NCBI GenBank assembly: GCA_032158295.1
Contig: CM063259.1
Span: 12,086,075-12,150,074, forward strand
Direction of reading: 5' to 3'
From: Pycnopodia helianthoides
Lineage: Eukaryota > Echinodermata > Asteroidea > Forcipulatida > Asteriidae
DNA: 64,000 nt
How positions within the stretch are numbered: position 1 is the first letter of the stretch; every line of letters begins with the position of its first letter. Position numbers and translations under genes: made by a program. The notes below the pieces were generated by a model, which made no database searches, was not told where the DNA came from, and saw only the letters and a list, made by a program, of their open reading frames with translations. Below are positions 53,160-63,769 of the stretch, in pieces.

Positions 53160-54560
53160 TTCCGAAATTTGTTGGTTTGCTAATCACCTTGGATTTAGTA
53201 GAGAGCTCAGATGCAGTGCGAGGAGCAGAAAATTCTTGGTTTGAGTCTTCGATCTTGGCAACTTTTGAAGATATTTACAAATTTTTGATATAACGGTGCC
53301 CCAAAGTCGCCGAAAAAATATATTCACCAATCCCATTGGCGACTGTCTTCTATAAACCAATAACTTTCTTCGAGTTAATTTTGAGGCAAATCAGAGAGAA
53401 AAAGTTTTTGAGCCTGTAAAAATGGCAAGGCTTACCCCTTGCATTTTCTCCCAATTTTGGCCTAAATTTGTTGATATTTTATATCACCTGGTATTGGTAG
53501 AGAGCTCAAATGGAGTGCGAGGAGCAGAACATTCTTGGTTTGAGTCGTGGATCTTGGCAACTTTTGAAGATATTGTATTATTTTTTACCCCTTAGCCTTT
53601 GTGCTACCCCTCCAATATATTTGGTTCAGCCTGCCACTCACATCAATCACACACCTTGGCAGGGTGTGCATCAGTCCAGCTCAAGTATTGTTCTTTTCCT
53701 TTGTTCACTTGGTGTGTGGAGGCCTATTCAAAAAGCCATGTGCAGTCAATCTGCTGGGTGCTGTGCTCGAGTAAGGTTGTACTGGTAAATTTGGTGGAGG
53801 GCTGTGTAAGTTTTGCCTGGGCGTGGCCGGAGAGAGCCCCACTGCTATGACCGAGTAAGTTGCAAGCTTGACTTTTAAAAAGCCCCCTGGGTGTGAAACA
53901 GACTTATGGCAGTTCCACCATAATGTTTCATACCATTTGACCATCACCGAGCCCCATTTATTAGCCTTATTTTACAGTTGTAATTTCCGGCCGAAATCCT
54001 CTAAAACTTGCCTTAAAAGCTGCCCTAAAATCATTTGTAACCATTAAAGTAAGATTAAGGATCGGTCCAACCCACTAATTTATAGCCATATGTAAAGAAG
54101 TAGTCGTACCAAATAAATTAAGTAGAAGTAAGTACATAATTATAACTCTCGCTCTTGTCCTGTGATTTATTCCATTGGTCCCGCTGTGACCCAGTCCACG
54201 CTACAATATCGACAAACCTTTGATATAACGGTGCCCCAAAATTGTAGACAAAAGTTGAATTATTCACCATCCCCTTGTCCAAAGCACCTGTAACTTGACG
54301 ACTGTCTTTTAAAGACCAATATTTGTCTTGGAGTTAATTTTGAGACAAATCAGAGAGAAAAAGTTTTTCGAGGCTCTAAAAAAGGCAAGACCCTTGCAAT
54401 TTTTTTCAAAATTTGGTCGAATATTGTTTGGTTTCCAAATCGCTTAATATTTGGTAGAGAGCTTAGAGTGCGAGGAGCTGAACATTCTTGGTTTGAAATA
54501 TTCACCAATCCCCTTTTTAAAAGCCCCTCTAACTTTGCGACTGTCTTCTACGGACCAAGG
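53160..54560. repeat. About 290-base unit repeated three or more times
   Basis: TGGTAGAGAGCTCA, GTGCGAGGAGCAGAACATTC, TTGGTTTGAGTC, GATATAACGGTGCCCCAAA, GCGACTGTCTTCTA and AATCAGAGAGAAAAAGTTTT recur in the same order from 53200, 53500 and 54210, some blocks missing. Unrelated sequence fills 53580-54200. No reading frame is shared. Confidence 0.75.
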
Positions 54561-54935
54561 GCTTCCTTTCAATTTATTTTGAAGCAAATCGGATAGAACT
54601 ATTGAGTAAGCATTCACAATCCATGACCAAATAGATAGTATTTAAAAAGACCCACTAAATCACCTTTGGTTTAGTTTCGACTGCAACTAGCAATCAGTTA
54701 ATTTTTTTCAAAGGTCGGTTGTTTAGTGCGTTCATGGAAATCTCGAGTATGGGTTAATTATTATACGTAAGCTCCACGGGGAGCACACCAATGAACTTGT
54801 ATATTAAACGCTCTTCTGCTTCCAGACGTTGTAAACTTATTAACAAGGTGACATTTCTGAAGAGATGCAGAGATGTTTGTCATCAAGGGTTTCCTGCCTG
54901 TAAAGAGACCAGCATCTCGAATACTCTTCAGTCTC

Positions 54936-55215
54936 CTGACGATGTCTAGAGCAGGCTAGATGAACCGTTGGGACCAACTAAGAACTCACTCCGCGGCAGT
55001 GAAGCTAATAACGAGAAGTCTCCTCGATCCGCTAAGCGAAAGTAGTAGTCCCAGCCAATTTCCTACGTCCAAAGGTAGTATTTAATAAGCAGGACAGTTC
55101 CTTCAAGAACTAAATAGTCTCCCGAACTCCGAAATCTACTCCGCGACAGTAGAACAAACAGCAACACAAGTTCTGAAGAACAAATCTACAGACAGCGAAG
55201 TAGATTATGTTACCG
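54936..55215 (-). mobile_element. Inverted copy of the 32077 repeat with hammerhead-like edge
   Basis: Reverse complement of the blocks listed at 32077. On the plus strand its edge reads CTGACGA at 54936-54942, then TCTAG...CTAGA (54945-54949 / 54956-54960) and TGAACC, resembling a hammerhead ribozyme core (CTGANGA, stem II, CGAAAC) with the last element degraded. Confidence 0.45.
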
Positions 55216-55719
55216 CAAACTGAATAATACATTGATACCTCACCATGCAATAATGTCCCATATCCCATGTAATTTACTCTTCTGGTAAACCATTGATGCG
55301 TTGTGTCCCTTTAATATGTCTGAACCAGTCATCCCCTCATCATCTGTTGCGTCTTATCAAGGGCTAAACGATGTCTAAGGTCTTCAGATGATTGCAGATA
55401 CAGCAATGCTAACGGTATGTAATATGACCTTTACCATAATAATGACATCTACATTCACGTGCATTAAAGGCATTTGGACGTGGATTCCATTCAAACGACA
55501 AGAATGAATGTGAAAACGCGATCAAGAATACTTGACACAAACTATTGTCAAAGATTAAGATCGTTAAGATTTTTAAGAAATCAGACTGAATGCTTCTTTC
55601 CAATAGTATCTGACCGTGAATACACCAGTTGCAAATGATATTTTTAAGGGTAGTTATAATTATGTGTGGAATAAATACATTCTTCCCAATCATTTACATT
55701 TTGAAAAACATCTTTAAAG

Positions 55720-56060
55720 GGTGGCACATTTACATCATCAGTTTTGTTAGAAGGCCATTCATTCCAATCTTCTAGCTAACAAGAGACATACCATAAAGAG
55801 ATGGTACATCAATGGTTTGTGGAAGAGTACATTCATTCCAATCATCCAGTTTACAAGATTCATATCATAAAGGGATGGTACATCATTTGGTTTGTGGAAG
55901 AGTACATTCATTTCAATTCTCAGGTTTTCAAGAAACATATCGTAAAGGGATGGTAGATCATTGGTTTTTGGAAGAGTACATTAATTCCAATCCTTAACGT
56001 GAAACATATTACAAGCGGATGGTACATCATTGGTTTGTGGAAGAGAACACTCATTACAGA
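55720..56060. repeat. Minisatellite, about 74-base period, four to five copies
   Basis: GGATGGTACATCATTGGTTT, GTGGAAGAGTACATTCATTC and CAATC recur; GATGG starts fall at 55800, 55874, 55949 and 56018. The copies are imperfect. Confidence 0.85.
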
Positions 56061-56189
56061 TTGTTGTACGATAAATGTGTAAAAGATAAAACTCGTTCCC
56101 ATCATCTAGTTAAAAAAAATGTCATCAAGTTTCGAAAGAAACAGAAAATTTGCCAACATGCAAAAATTATATAATGTTGTGATTCCACC

Positions 56190-56540
56190 TGCCGGTACAC
56201 TGTCAACCCTCCTACTGATTGACCATTCAATATCATCCACTAAAGTTTTAAATGATAGATGGACTATGCAAGCCTTCAATATGATATCATGTGATGACTG
56301 CATCTACATGGCACACAGTTAACCCTCTTACAGACAGTAAGAGGTAACTGTGTGCCATGTAATGCAGTCATACAGTTCTAGACCATTCGTCCACTGTGGT
56401 TTTGATTGATAAACTATGCCAGCCTACAGTAAGATATCATGTGGTAAATGCATGTACAGTCAACCCTCCTACTATCTGATCATTCGATATTGCCCTCTGT
56501 GGTTTTGAATAATAGATAAACTATGCCCGCCTGCAATGCC
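56190..56540. repeat. About 105-base minisatellite with hairpin, shared with 12280-12480
   Basis: AACCCTCCTACT units recur around an inverted segment: CTACATGGCACACAGTTAAC with its mirror GTAACTGTGTGCCATGTAAT near 56305-56365. One unit is thus inverted against its neighbours. Confidence 0.75.
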
Positions 56541-57960
56541 AGTGAATGGTTCAGAATGGTTGATCACCTTACAAAATGTAATCTCACAGAGAGGATTTTA
56601 GGAAATGTTTTATCCTTCAATTGGCTTGTAACAAAACTAACCAATCTTTTCCTCCAGCATACAAAAATCACATCACCAATATAAATCTGCATATCCTAAG
56701 TGATATAAATACAAACCATTGGTTTAGAAAAAACAGAGAAAAAAAACCAGAACACACTCCAAGTTCAGTCCATCATCAGTTGTTTTTTATTGGCACAAAT
56801 CTGGAAAGAGATAAGCTCACATCCAAGCACAAATAACTTGAAAGTGGCAGAATTCTTTCTCTAACAAAATCAGAAATTTCCACTTGTTTCCTTTCCGTTT
56901 CAGTGTATAGTCAGTACTTTAAGAAATTTTTTCCTGAAATTTGATTTCGAGATGAATCTCTTCTTCCACCCAACACACCCTAACAAAATCCAAAACCATT
57001 ATACGACTCAAAACCCAAACTGTTGGACTCCGATGGTGGCGGTATGCCTGGACCCACGTACCCGTAAAAAGGCACACCAGTCCTCAGTCCAGCGTTCCTC
57101 TAACAAATGCACTTTGATTGTTAACGGGTGGCTCCAAGGTCAAAATCACTTTTGAGATGCACTCATTTTCCAATAGATAGAGTCCTCATGAACATGGGAC
57201 AAAATATTACAAGTTTCTAATCCCGTGTTACACCGCTCTAAAATGCCATGGAATTTGATACCCTTCCTGTGCGAATTTTGTTGAAATCCAAACACAATAC
57301 GTCACATTTTAAATATATGGGTCTGTACATTTTTGCGCATTTATTTGTTGTTAGCTCATTCCTGAGTTTCAGTGATATTCAATCAAAACTGCATCGTCTG
57401 TGACCTTTTTGACTGAGACAAAATTACTCTTGGGAAGTACAGACACTTTTTGTGCTGACATCCAATGGCGTAAAGTTTCGAAAATTTTGAACCAAACAAA
57501 CAAAATGACATTCTACACCATTTTAACGTGAGGTTAGAGACTTGTAATTTTCTCCCCAACTTTCATAAGGGCTCTTATCTAAACTATGAGTGCATTGCAA
57601 AAATTTGAGTTTGACCTTGGCGCCCCTCTTTCAGTGATTAGGGATAACCAAACATTCACTTTAAACACTTCACCATGTTAAATTATTAAGCTGCATTTAT
57701 GTACATGTACTTTTCCTAATTGTAAAACAGGATCAAATAAATAACAACGAATTAAATTTATTGATTGAGATAAAAGCTTTAAAAAAAAGACTAAACAATG
57801 AACCAAAGGAGCCGGAATTGAGTTAAAAATAACAAGTTATAGGAAATCAGTAAAATTAAATTACCAAATAAAACAATTAAAATCATTGACTAGGATGAAA
57901 GCTATTAATTCTTAGTTAACAATAAACGATGATGAAGCCGGAAATGGGTTAAAAATAGGA
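56540..57960. other. Unannotated AT-rich stretch
   Basis: No gene, repeat family or RNA is recognised. ORFs at 56621 and 56952 (67-71 codons) have no recognisable product. Confidence 0.5.
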
Positions 57961-57964
57961 AGCT

Positions 57965-58140
57965 ACAGGAAGTTAATAAGATAATTTTGGGTTGAACAAA
58001 GAAAAATTGATCAGAGCGGGACTTGTACCTGGGACCTCAGTATTAACGTACCAGCGCTCCACCAACTGAGCTATCTAGCTCTAACGTTGGCGGTCTCCCT
58101 AGTTTGTCAATATCTTTGTTCGGGGTGCCTGCACTCAGAA
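57965..58140 (-). mobile_element. tRNA-derived SINE, minus orientation
   Basis: On the minus strand: TAGCTCAGTTGGTGGAGCGC (A-box), ACTGAGGTCCCAGGTACAAG and TCCCGCTCT (B-box and T-arm), then a body ending TTTCTTTGTTCAACCC. The head could fold as a tRNA but lacks a clean acceptor stem, so it is called a SINE rather than a tRNA gene. Confidence 0.65.
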
Positions 58141-58189
58141 GCCAAACAACCTTAAACTGCCGTACAGCCAGGGATTAGCTTACGATACA

Positions 58190-58320
58190 ACCAAGAAGTG
58201 GCTTGTTAATCCGGAGGTCGCAGGTTCAAGTCCCCGCTAACGTAAATGTTTCTCTGTTCAACCCCAAATGATTAAAAAAATTACACAGTCAGTTTCACTT
58301 GTGGTTTATAACTTGATTTT
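58190..58320 (+). mobile_element. tRNA-derived SINE, plus orientation, facing the previous one
   Basis: GGAGGTCGCAGGTTCAAGTC (B-box) precedes TTTCTCTGTTCAACCCC and AGTCAGTTTCACTTGTGGTT, the same body as at 57965 (reversed) and 880-960. Confidence 0.6.
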
Positions 58321-58619
58321 AGAAAATAAGATTAATTTTTTTTTCTCAACAACGATTGCAAAACTAATTTAATCTGCGCTGTCATGTCAAGGCTCTGTCA
58401 CACGAGGCTCTACTCTATTTTACGGGCAACGAAGCAGCAACTAACTGCACTGAACGCAAAAGGAACACTACAGAAACACAGGGGAAAATGTTCCAACAGT
58501 GTCCATGTAAATTATGCGTGCTCTACAATGCTTGAGGCAATCTCTGAAAAATAAAAATGATTCAACAAAATTTTTACTAAATTTTCTTGAGGAAAAAAAA
58601 AGGTTTAAAAACAAAATAA

Positions 58620-58710
58620 CGACACACATGTCAAGACCGGAACTGGTCTGCTAATCAGAAACACCAGAGCTTGAGTCCAGTGCGCTTGACCTCTCGGCCA
58701 CAACTTAACA
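58620..58710 (-). mobile_element. Ser/Leu-type tRNA SINE head
   Basis: On the minus strand: TTGTGGCCGAGAGGTCAAGC (A-box), ACTCAAGCTCTGGTGTTTCT and CAGTTCCGGTCTTGACATG, parallel to 43318-43608. Confidence 0.6.
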
Positions 58711-59239
58711 AATATATCTCATATGCTACCAAAGTGTTCATCTTACATGCAGTGCAGTTTGTTACCCCAATGTTACCTGTAAAATGTACCTCTTGTAACA
58801 AGGCCCTGAAACATAATAATAATACTTAATAACATACATCAGTATTCCCCCCCCCATTCAAACGAGGGACGGCCCGCCTTGCTACTGTCAGTGACAAGGT
58901 TGCTCACCCCCCCCCCCCAATATCACTACCGCGCTGTGAAGATTTGCCATAAAACAAAATACCAACCGAAAAATGTTCATTTTGTGTTATTGATGAGCTA
59001 TTTCATCAACCTCCATGTATCAAGACCTCACAACTTGGACGTGTGGATGAAATTTATCGCACCTCTGTGTGAGTGCTGCATTTCTGTCAGTGTGTAAAAT
59101 TTCGCTTCAGGCGTCAATTCAAATTTTTACCACCTCCCTCAGTTCACTGGCCGGCCAGGGAAACTCTGTTGCCGTGTAACGTATTTAATGCTGAAAGAAA
59201 AGTATCATACACATAAGCATCTAAATAAATTTGGTATTT

Positions 59240-59595
59240 AAAGGGTGTGTACAACTTTGGTAAGATTGAACAAATAAATGCACGTTTGCACATACCTTAC
59301 ATGTACAGTGCGTGGTATAAAGATGGTCATGGTGAAAAACTTCCCTTGAAATAGTTTTGCTTGAAATGCTATAGTTTTTAGGGAAATAAGTAAAAAAAAA
59401 AAAAAAAAAAAAAAAAATCTTTATCGCACGTGTCCAAAACACAAGGTTTGAAAACAGTGAAAACATAACGGGGTTTTCACTACTTTCTCGTGACCACGAT
59501 GACCGATTGAGCCTAAACTTTCACAGGTTAATAGATTTTCAGGTCAACATATTTCAAGGGAAGATTTCCATCTTTGACCATCTTTATACCATGTA
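59240..59595. mobile_element. TTAA-family sister element with internal poly-A
   Basis: GTGTGTACAACTTTGGTAAG, GGTATAAAGATGGTCATGGT, GAAAAACTTCCCTTGAAATA and TTCACTACTTTCTCGTGACC match 40410 and 49217. A run of about 24 A interrupts the centre. Confidence 0.65.
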
Positions 59596-59609
59596 AGTTA
59601 TATAATGCG

Positions 59610-59805
59610 AATCCAACAGCTTTATTCCACGTACTGTATCTCTTTGGAACTCCTTGCTTGGTGAATGTTTCCCTCCATCCTACAGCCTAGATTGTTTTAT
59701 GTACCTTCAGCTCCCCCCCGAGTTATTTTCATCTTAAATGTTTTCTTCTTGTAGCCCCTTACCGTAAGTGGCGTTTAGCCTTGTTTGGGGCGAACTTGCA
59801 CATTT
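59610..59805 (+). mobile_element. LINE 3' tail relic
   Basis: One frame reads NSFIPRTVSLWNSLLGECFP then PSYSLDCFMYLQLPPELFSS and a stop. It is homologous to 34080-34300. WNSLP-type motifs close the ORF2 product of many non-LTR elements; the pair shows that one family was active here. Confidence 0.65.
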
Positions 59806-61222
59806 AAAATAGGTTTTTAAATATAATCAATCACATTTTAAACAATGGGGCAACCCCTTGTGCTCTACACGATTTGATTTTTCTTTCAAGAGTCAAACAT
59901 TGTGTCTATTAAAAACAAGATAGCAAAAATAAATAAATAAATAAATAAAATCAGAGCAGATCGCAAAATAGTTTGCATAATTGGGTACATTTTAAAGGGG
60001 TGGCTGCATTAAAAATATATATTCTGTATTGATGTCCAAATGGGAGACATAGAAATAAACTAGAATAAAGGTATACATACATACTACACTCAACAGAGTT
60101 TCAACAAATCAACGGAATGTACACATGTTCCCAATTAAAAAACAACAATACAAGTAATACTATATTGTATCATATAGACACATAACCTTCCAAGCCGTTT
60201 GACCAGTCACCTTGTTTACAAAAAGAGTGACTTTGTACATTTCGGGGGCATTTTCTGGCAGGCAAGATGCTGCACTGTTCATATGAGAAATGTTACATTT
60301 TTTTCTACCACATGAAACAGAAATTTGGTTTTGTTTCCGAAACATAGACACTATGTTAACATGGTAAACAATGTCAATAAAGCGCTAAATACTGACAACT
60401 CATCTTCAGATGAATCTTAGCGCTTTGTAAAATCGACCCCTCGTCATGACCAAGTTACTTTGACCTGTTTGATTTAGTGGACGTAGGTCAGATCTTGCTG
60501 CCGATTGCAGACGCTATGGGCATTTTGGTACAAGCCGTTCCCAGACGCTATGGTCTCTGAAGGGGTTAATGAATGTATCTGTAATATTGTCTTTCAACTT
60601 TATTGAAAACAAATATGTACAATTGCTTTTCTAAGGACAGCATTAAAGATAAATAATAAATGAACTTGAATTGGAAATTGTGCTGATGTCAATGCCAATC
60701 CCCCCCCCCCATACCATCCATAGCAAACCTTCAAATGGATCCCCCATCTAACCTGTCACCTAACATGTACATGCACTGTCATCACCAATAGGCCTTGAAT
60801 GGTGTGTAGTCTACAGCCCTCATTGCCCCCGACCTTGGCCCTTTGGAATATTCACTACAACTGAGCACCATTAACCAATTAGAGACCAAACATTTCTGTA
60901 TCTTAACTGTTACCAATACCATACATGTACATGTGCATGTACACCCAGGGCCACATTTCACAAAGAGCTAAGATTGATCTTAAGTGTGAATCAATCAATC
61001 TTAATTGCCAAGCAAAGTGTGATGTCACAATACAAACCACTATGGTAACACTGACAACTCATCTTGAAGATGAATCTTAGTGGTTTGTGAAGTCGAGCCC
61101 AGCTGGTACATGTATGTCTATCGAGAAATAATACCACAACCGAATTTTAAGAATGTTTTTATGGAAGTTATCGACATGACCATTAAGATGAACCTTTTGG
61201 TTGAATTGAACTACAGTGACCC

Positions 61223-61578
61223 TTAAATGTAGTGGACACTTTTGGTAACAGCTCAAAATCAGTGTCCACATTTTGTGTGATTCAACATATGCATGAACAA
61301 ACAAACCTGTGAAAGTTTGAGCTCAATTGGTCATCGAGGTCACGAGAAAATAGTGAAAAGAGACCTTATTATGTGTTTTCTGTTTTTTCAAACATCAAGT
61401 TTTTATCACACGTGATAAAAACTATAGTTTTACTCATTTTTCAGAAATTATAGCATTTTAGGCAGAAATATTTTAAGGAACCCTTTCTACCATTACTTAC
61501 TTTTAATCATGTAAATTGTGTGTGAATCTGTGAACATTCGTGTTTTTCGATCTTACCAATAGTGTACAGGGCCTTTAA
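61223..61578. mobile_element. TTAA-flanked element, left of an abutting pair
   Basis: TTAA at 61223-61226 and 61575-61578. It contains TTTTTATCACACGTGATAAA, a palindromic centre, and AGAAATATTTTAAGGAACCC, the reverse complement of the copy at 1-305. Confidence 0.75.
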
Positions 61579-61954
61579 AGGCTGTGGACACTTTTGGTAA
61601 TTACTCAAGAAATACACTACCAACCATAAAAACTTACTTGGTAAGGAGCACCTGAGAGCTGCTGATAGTTTAAACATTGTGAGAAACGACTCCCTCTGAA
61701 GTCAAGTAGTTTTTTAGAAAGAGGTAATTTCTCACTAAAATATTTGAATCTGAGAAAGGCTTCAGGCATTAAACCTTAGGCATTTGAAAGCACACAATTC
61801 CATACAACAAGGATGTTTTTTTGGTCATTATTTTCTTGCAACTTAGATTACCAAATGACCCAAATTTTCACAAGTTTCTTATTTTAGGCATATGTTGGGA
61901 TACACCAAGTGAGGATGGTCTTTGACAGTTACCAAAAGTATACCCTGCCTTTAA
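61575..61954. mobile_element. TTAA-flanked element, right of the pair
   Basis: TTAA at 61575-61578 and 61951-61954. Contains GGCTGTGGACACTTTTGGTA and, in reverse, the body of 35101-35490 (GAGAAACGACTCCCTCTGAA, ATATGTTGGGATACACCAAG). Confidence 0.75.
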
Positions 61955-62661
61955 ATTCTTTGGCCACTTGTGGCCTTCATGGCTATTTCAGAACACGCTG
62001 CTTGTGGCTGCTTAGGTTATTGGGCATACAATCAGGAGGCTTGGCAAGTTTGTGTCACACACATTACTCAAATATTTCACATTCACAGTAATTAAAATAT
62101 TGCACAATCAAGAGTTAGTGACTACTTAAACTTTACATACTCCACTAATTAAAAACTAAATTAATTAACTGTTAAATTTATTTACAGTACTTTACTATCA
62201 ATGCCATCCAATACTTTCCCTCCACAATCTGTCAATATTGAAATTCTCATTTTTAGTTGGTGTGAGTCGGTGTCAGTGACATCCATTACTGAATGCTAGT
62301 GACATCTTGTTTTCCTTTTTTTTCTTTCTGAGATGTAGGAAATATTTTATTAATAATGTACTCTACACAGTCAGAAGAAGTTATTCTAAAAAACTAGAAA
62401 TCTCTGGTAATATTTTCATGAACTTCGGGAGGGGGGGGGGGTGGGGAGAAAGCAGGCTCATACATTTACTTGTCTCACTGAAGCGCTAAATTCATTTTGA
62501 AGTTTCAACGTCCAGATTTGATCTTTTTTATTTTAAAAGTTGTCTTACGCATAAAAAGAGGGAACTTAAACTTGGAAATCCCCATCTCAACCCCCCCCCC
62601 CCAAAAGGAAAGCGCCCTTCTTTGGTAAGGACAAAGATACTTTTGATAATAAAGATATTAA

Positions 62662-62745
62662 GGCCGCGTCTGATTTGGCTACGGCTGGGTTGCTGCTTTA
62701 TAATGCTTTGAAGAAGTCGTAGCTGTAGCCGTAGCTGCAATTGGT
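62662..62745. repeat. Short CGTAGC palindromic element
   Basis: GGCCGCGTCTGATTTGGCTA and CGGCTGGGTTGCTGCTTTAT precede AAGTCGTAGCTGTAGCCGTA. A reduced member of the 36795 family. Confidence 0.5.
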
Positions 62746-63263
62746 TTGGTTTACAATACCATTTGTAAAGCAGTGTAAAATTTTCAATCACCAGTCAAAG
62801 ATTTACATGCCTGTGGCCAACAATTTTTTAATTAGTTGTAATGGCCTGCTACATGTACATGTACCAGCAGATTCTTGAGATTTTGAACAATAACAAACAA
62901 AAATGCTAAATTCTGCATTTATTTGCCATCATATTGAATCTGTACGATGAAGAATAGCTCGGTTAATTCTACTCTAGGCCTACGCATTGACAAGCCGAGA
63001 CTACCTAATGAATTACCTACACCGTCTCTCCAATTCCTTGAGGTATTTTTCCAGCCGATTCTCGGTAATTGATTCCCGAGCTTAAAAAGCGCATCTCATT
63101 TTCAAGACATCTGGTGTAAATCTAGAGGTCAAGTGATACCAACATCAAACATCGTCGTCGCTGAGTGGACCAGACCACTTAGCATGTGTCCCTTCCACCA
63201 CCTGGGGCCGTGATAAAATCCTGGAGCAACTTTCTGCCGTCCCAAGGTAGAGCTTGACACTCG

Positions 63264-63769
63264 CTAGTCTTTTTTAGCTACTAAAGCTTTAAAATTGATC
63301 ACCATTACAGTGATATTGTCCAACGAGCCCCTGTAGTACGCTTGAAGAACGATGCTCTTGGCTCCAAAGTGAGGCTCATCCAGCCTCTCTTTCACGTACA
63401 TCACCGCCTCCTCATTGCTGAAGGCGTCCCATAATCCATCAGTAGCTAGAATCAGGAACTGCGGTTTGACCTCGGCGAGGTCAAAGGTCTGTATGTCCGG
63501 GTCGGCGACGACAAACTTGCGGTCTTTTAAAGGGTAGTCTCCAATGGCGCGGGAGGTTGCGAGGATTCCGGCCACGCGCCACACGCCGTTGAACGTGATG
63601 AACCCGCCGGCCTTCTTGATGCGTTTGCGCTCCTGCGGAAGCTGCGGTTTGTGGTCAAAGGAAAGGGGGACAGTTCTACCTTCTTGGTCGCACATGACGC
63701 CGCGGGAATCGCCAACGTTGGCTACGGTCAGTTCATCACCAGAGAGAAGCGCCACCAACGCCGTCGTAC
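63264..63769 (-). CDS. PPM1L: PPM1L-type PP2C Ser/Thr phosphatase, last coding exon (gene continues right)
   Basis: The exon starts after acceptor CAACAG on the minus strand and ends at TAG (63266-63264). It reads GTTALVALLSGDELTVANVG then DSRGVMCDQEG, FDHKP, ERKRIKKAGGFITFNGVWRV, ILATSRAIGDYPLK, LILATDGLWDAFSNEEAV, KERLDEPHFGAKSIVLQAYY and DNITVMVINF. VANVGDSR, SR.IGD, TDGLWD and DNITV are PP2C motifs; the Asp residues in DGLWD and DNITV bind the metal pair. DEPHFGAKSIVLQ and FITFNG.WRV point to PPM1L (PP2C-epsilon) rather than PPM1A/B. PPM1L is membrane-anchored and acts on stress-kinase and ceramide-transport pathways. The metal-binding N-terminal half must lie beyond 64000. The next intron (63770-64000) shows no exon. 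Confidence 0.92.

Larger units (their letters stand above)
59805..63263. other. Intergenic and probable PPM1L 3' UTR side, repeats
   Basis: Holds relatives of the 51287 palindrome (60340-60440 and 60955-61100), two abutting TTAA elements (61223-61954), a CGTAGC palindrome (62662-62745) and C- or G-tracts (60700, 62433, 62590). On the minus strand, AATAAA-type signals occur at several places left of the PPM1L stop, so the UTR end is not fixed. Confidence 0.5.

Noticed and set aside
53510..53947. ORFs of 80-92 codons in 53510-53947
   Set aside because: They overlap the 290-base repeat or C-rich sequence; no motif, and several frames are open at once.
55720..56060. CRISPR-like regular repeats
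   Set aside because: The units are contiguous and imperfect with no unique spacers, in a eukaryotic genome; it is a minisatellite.
58010..58085. Possible functional tRNA gene on the minus strand
   Set aside because: The A- and B-boxes are good, but there is no clean acceptor stem and the flanking body recurs elsewhere, so it is a SINE.
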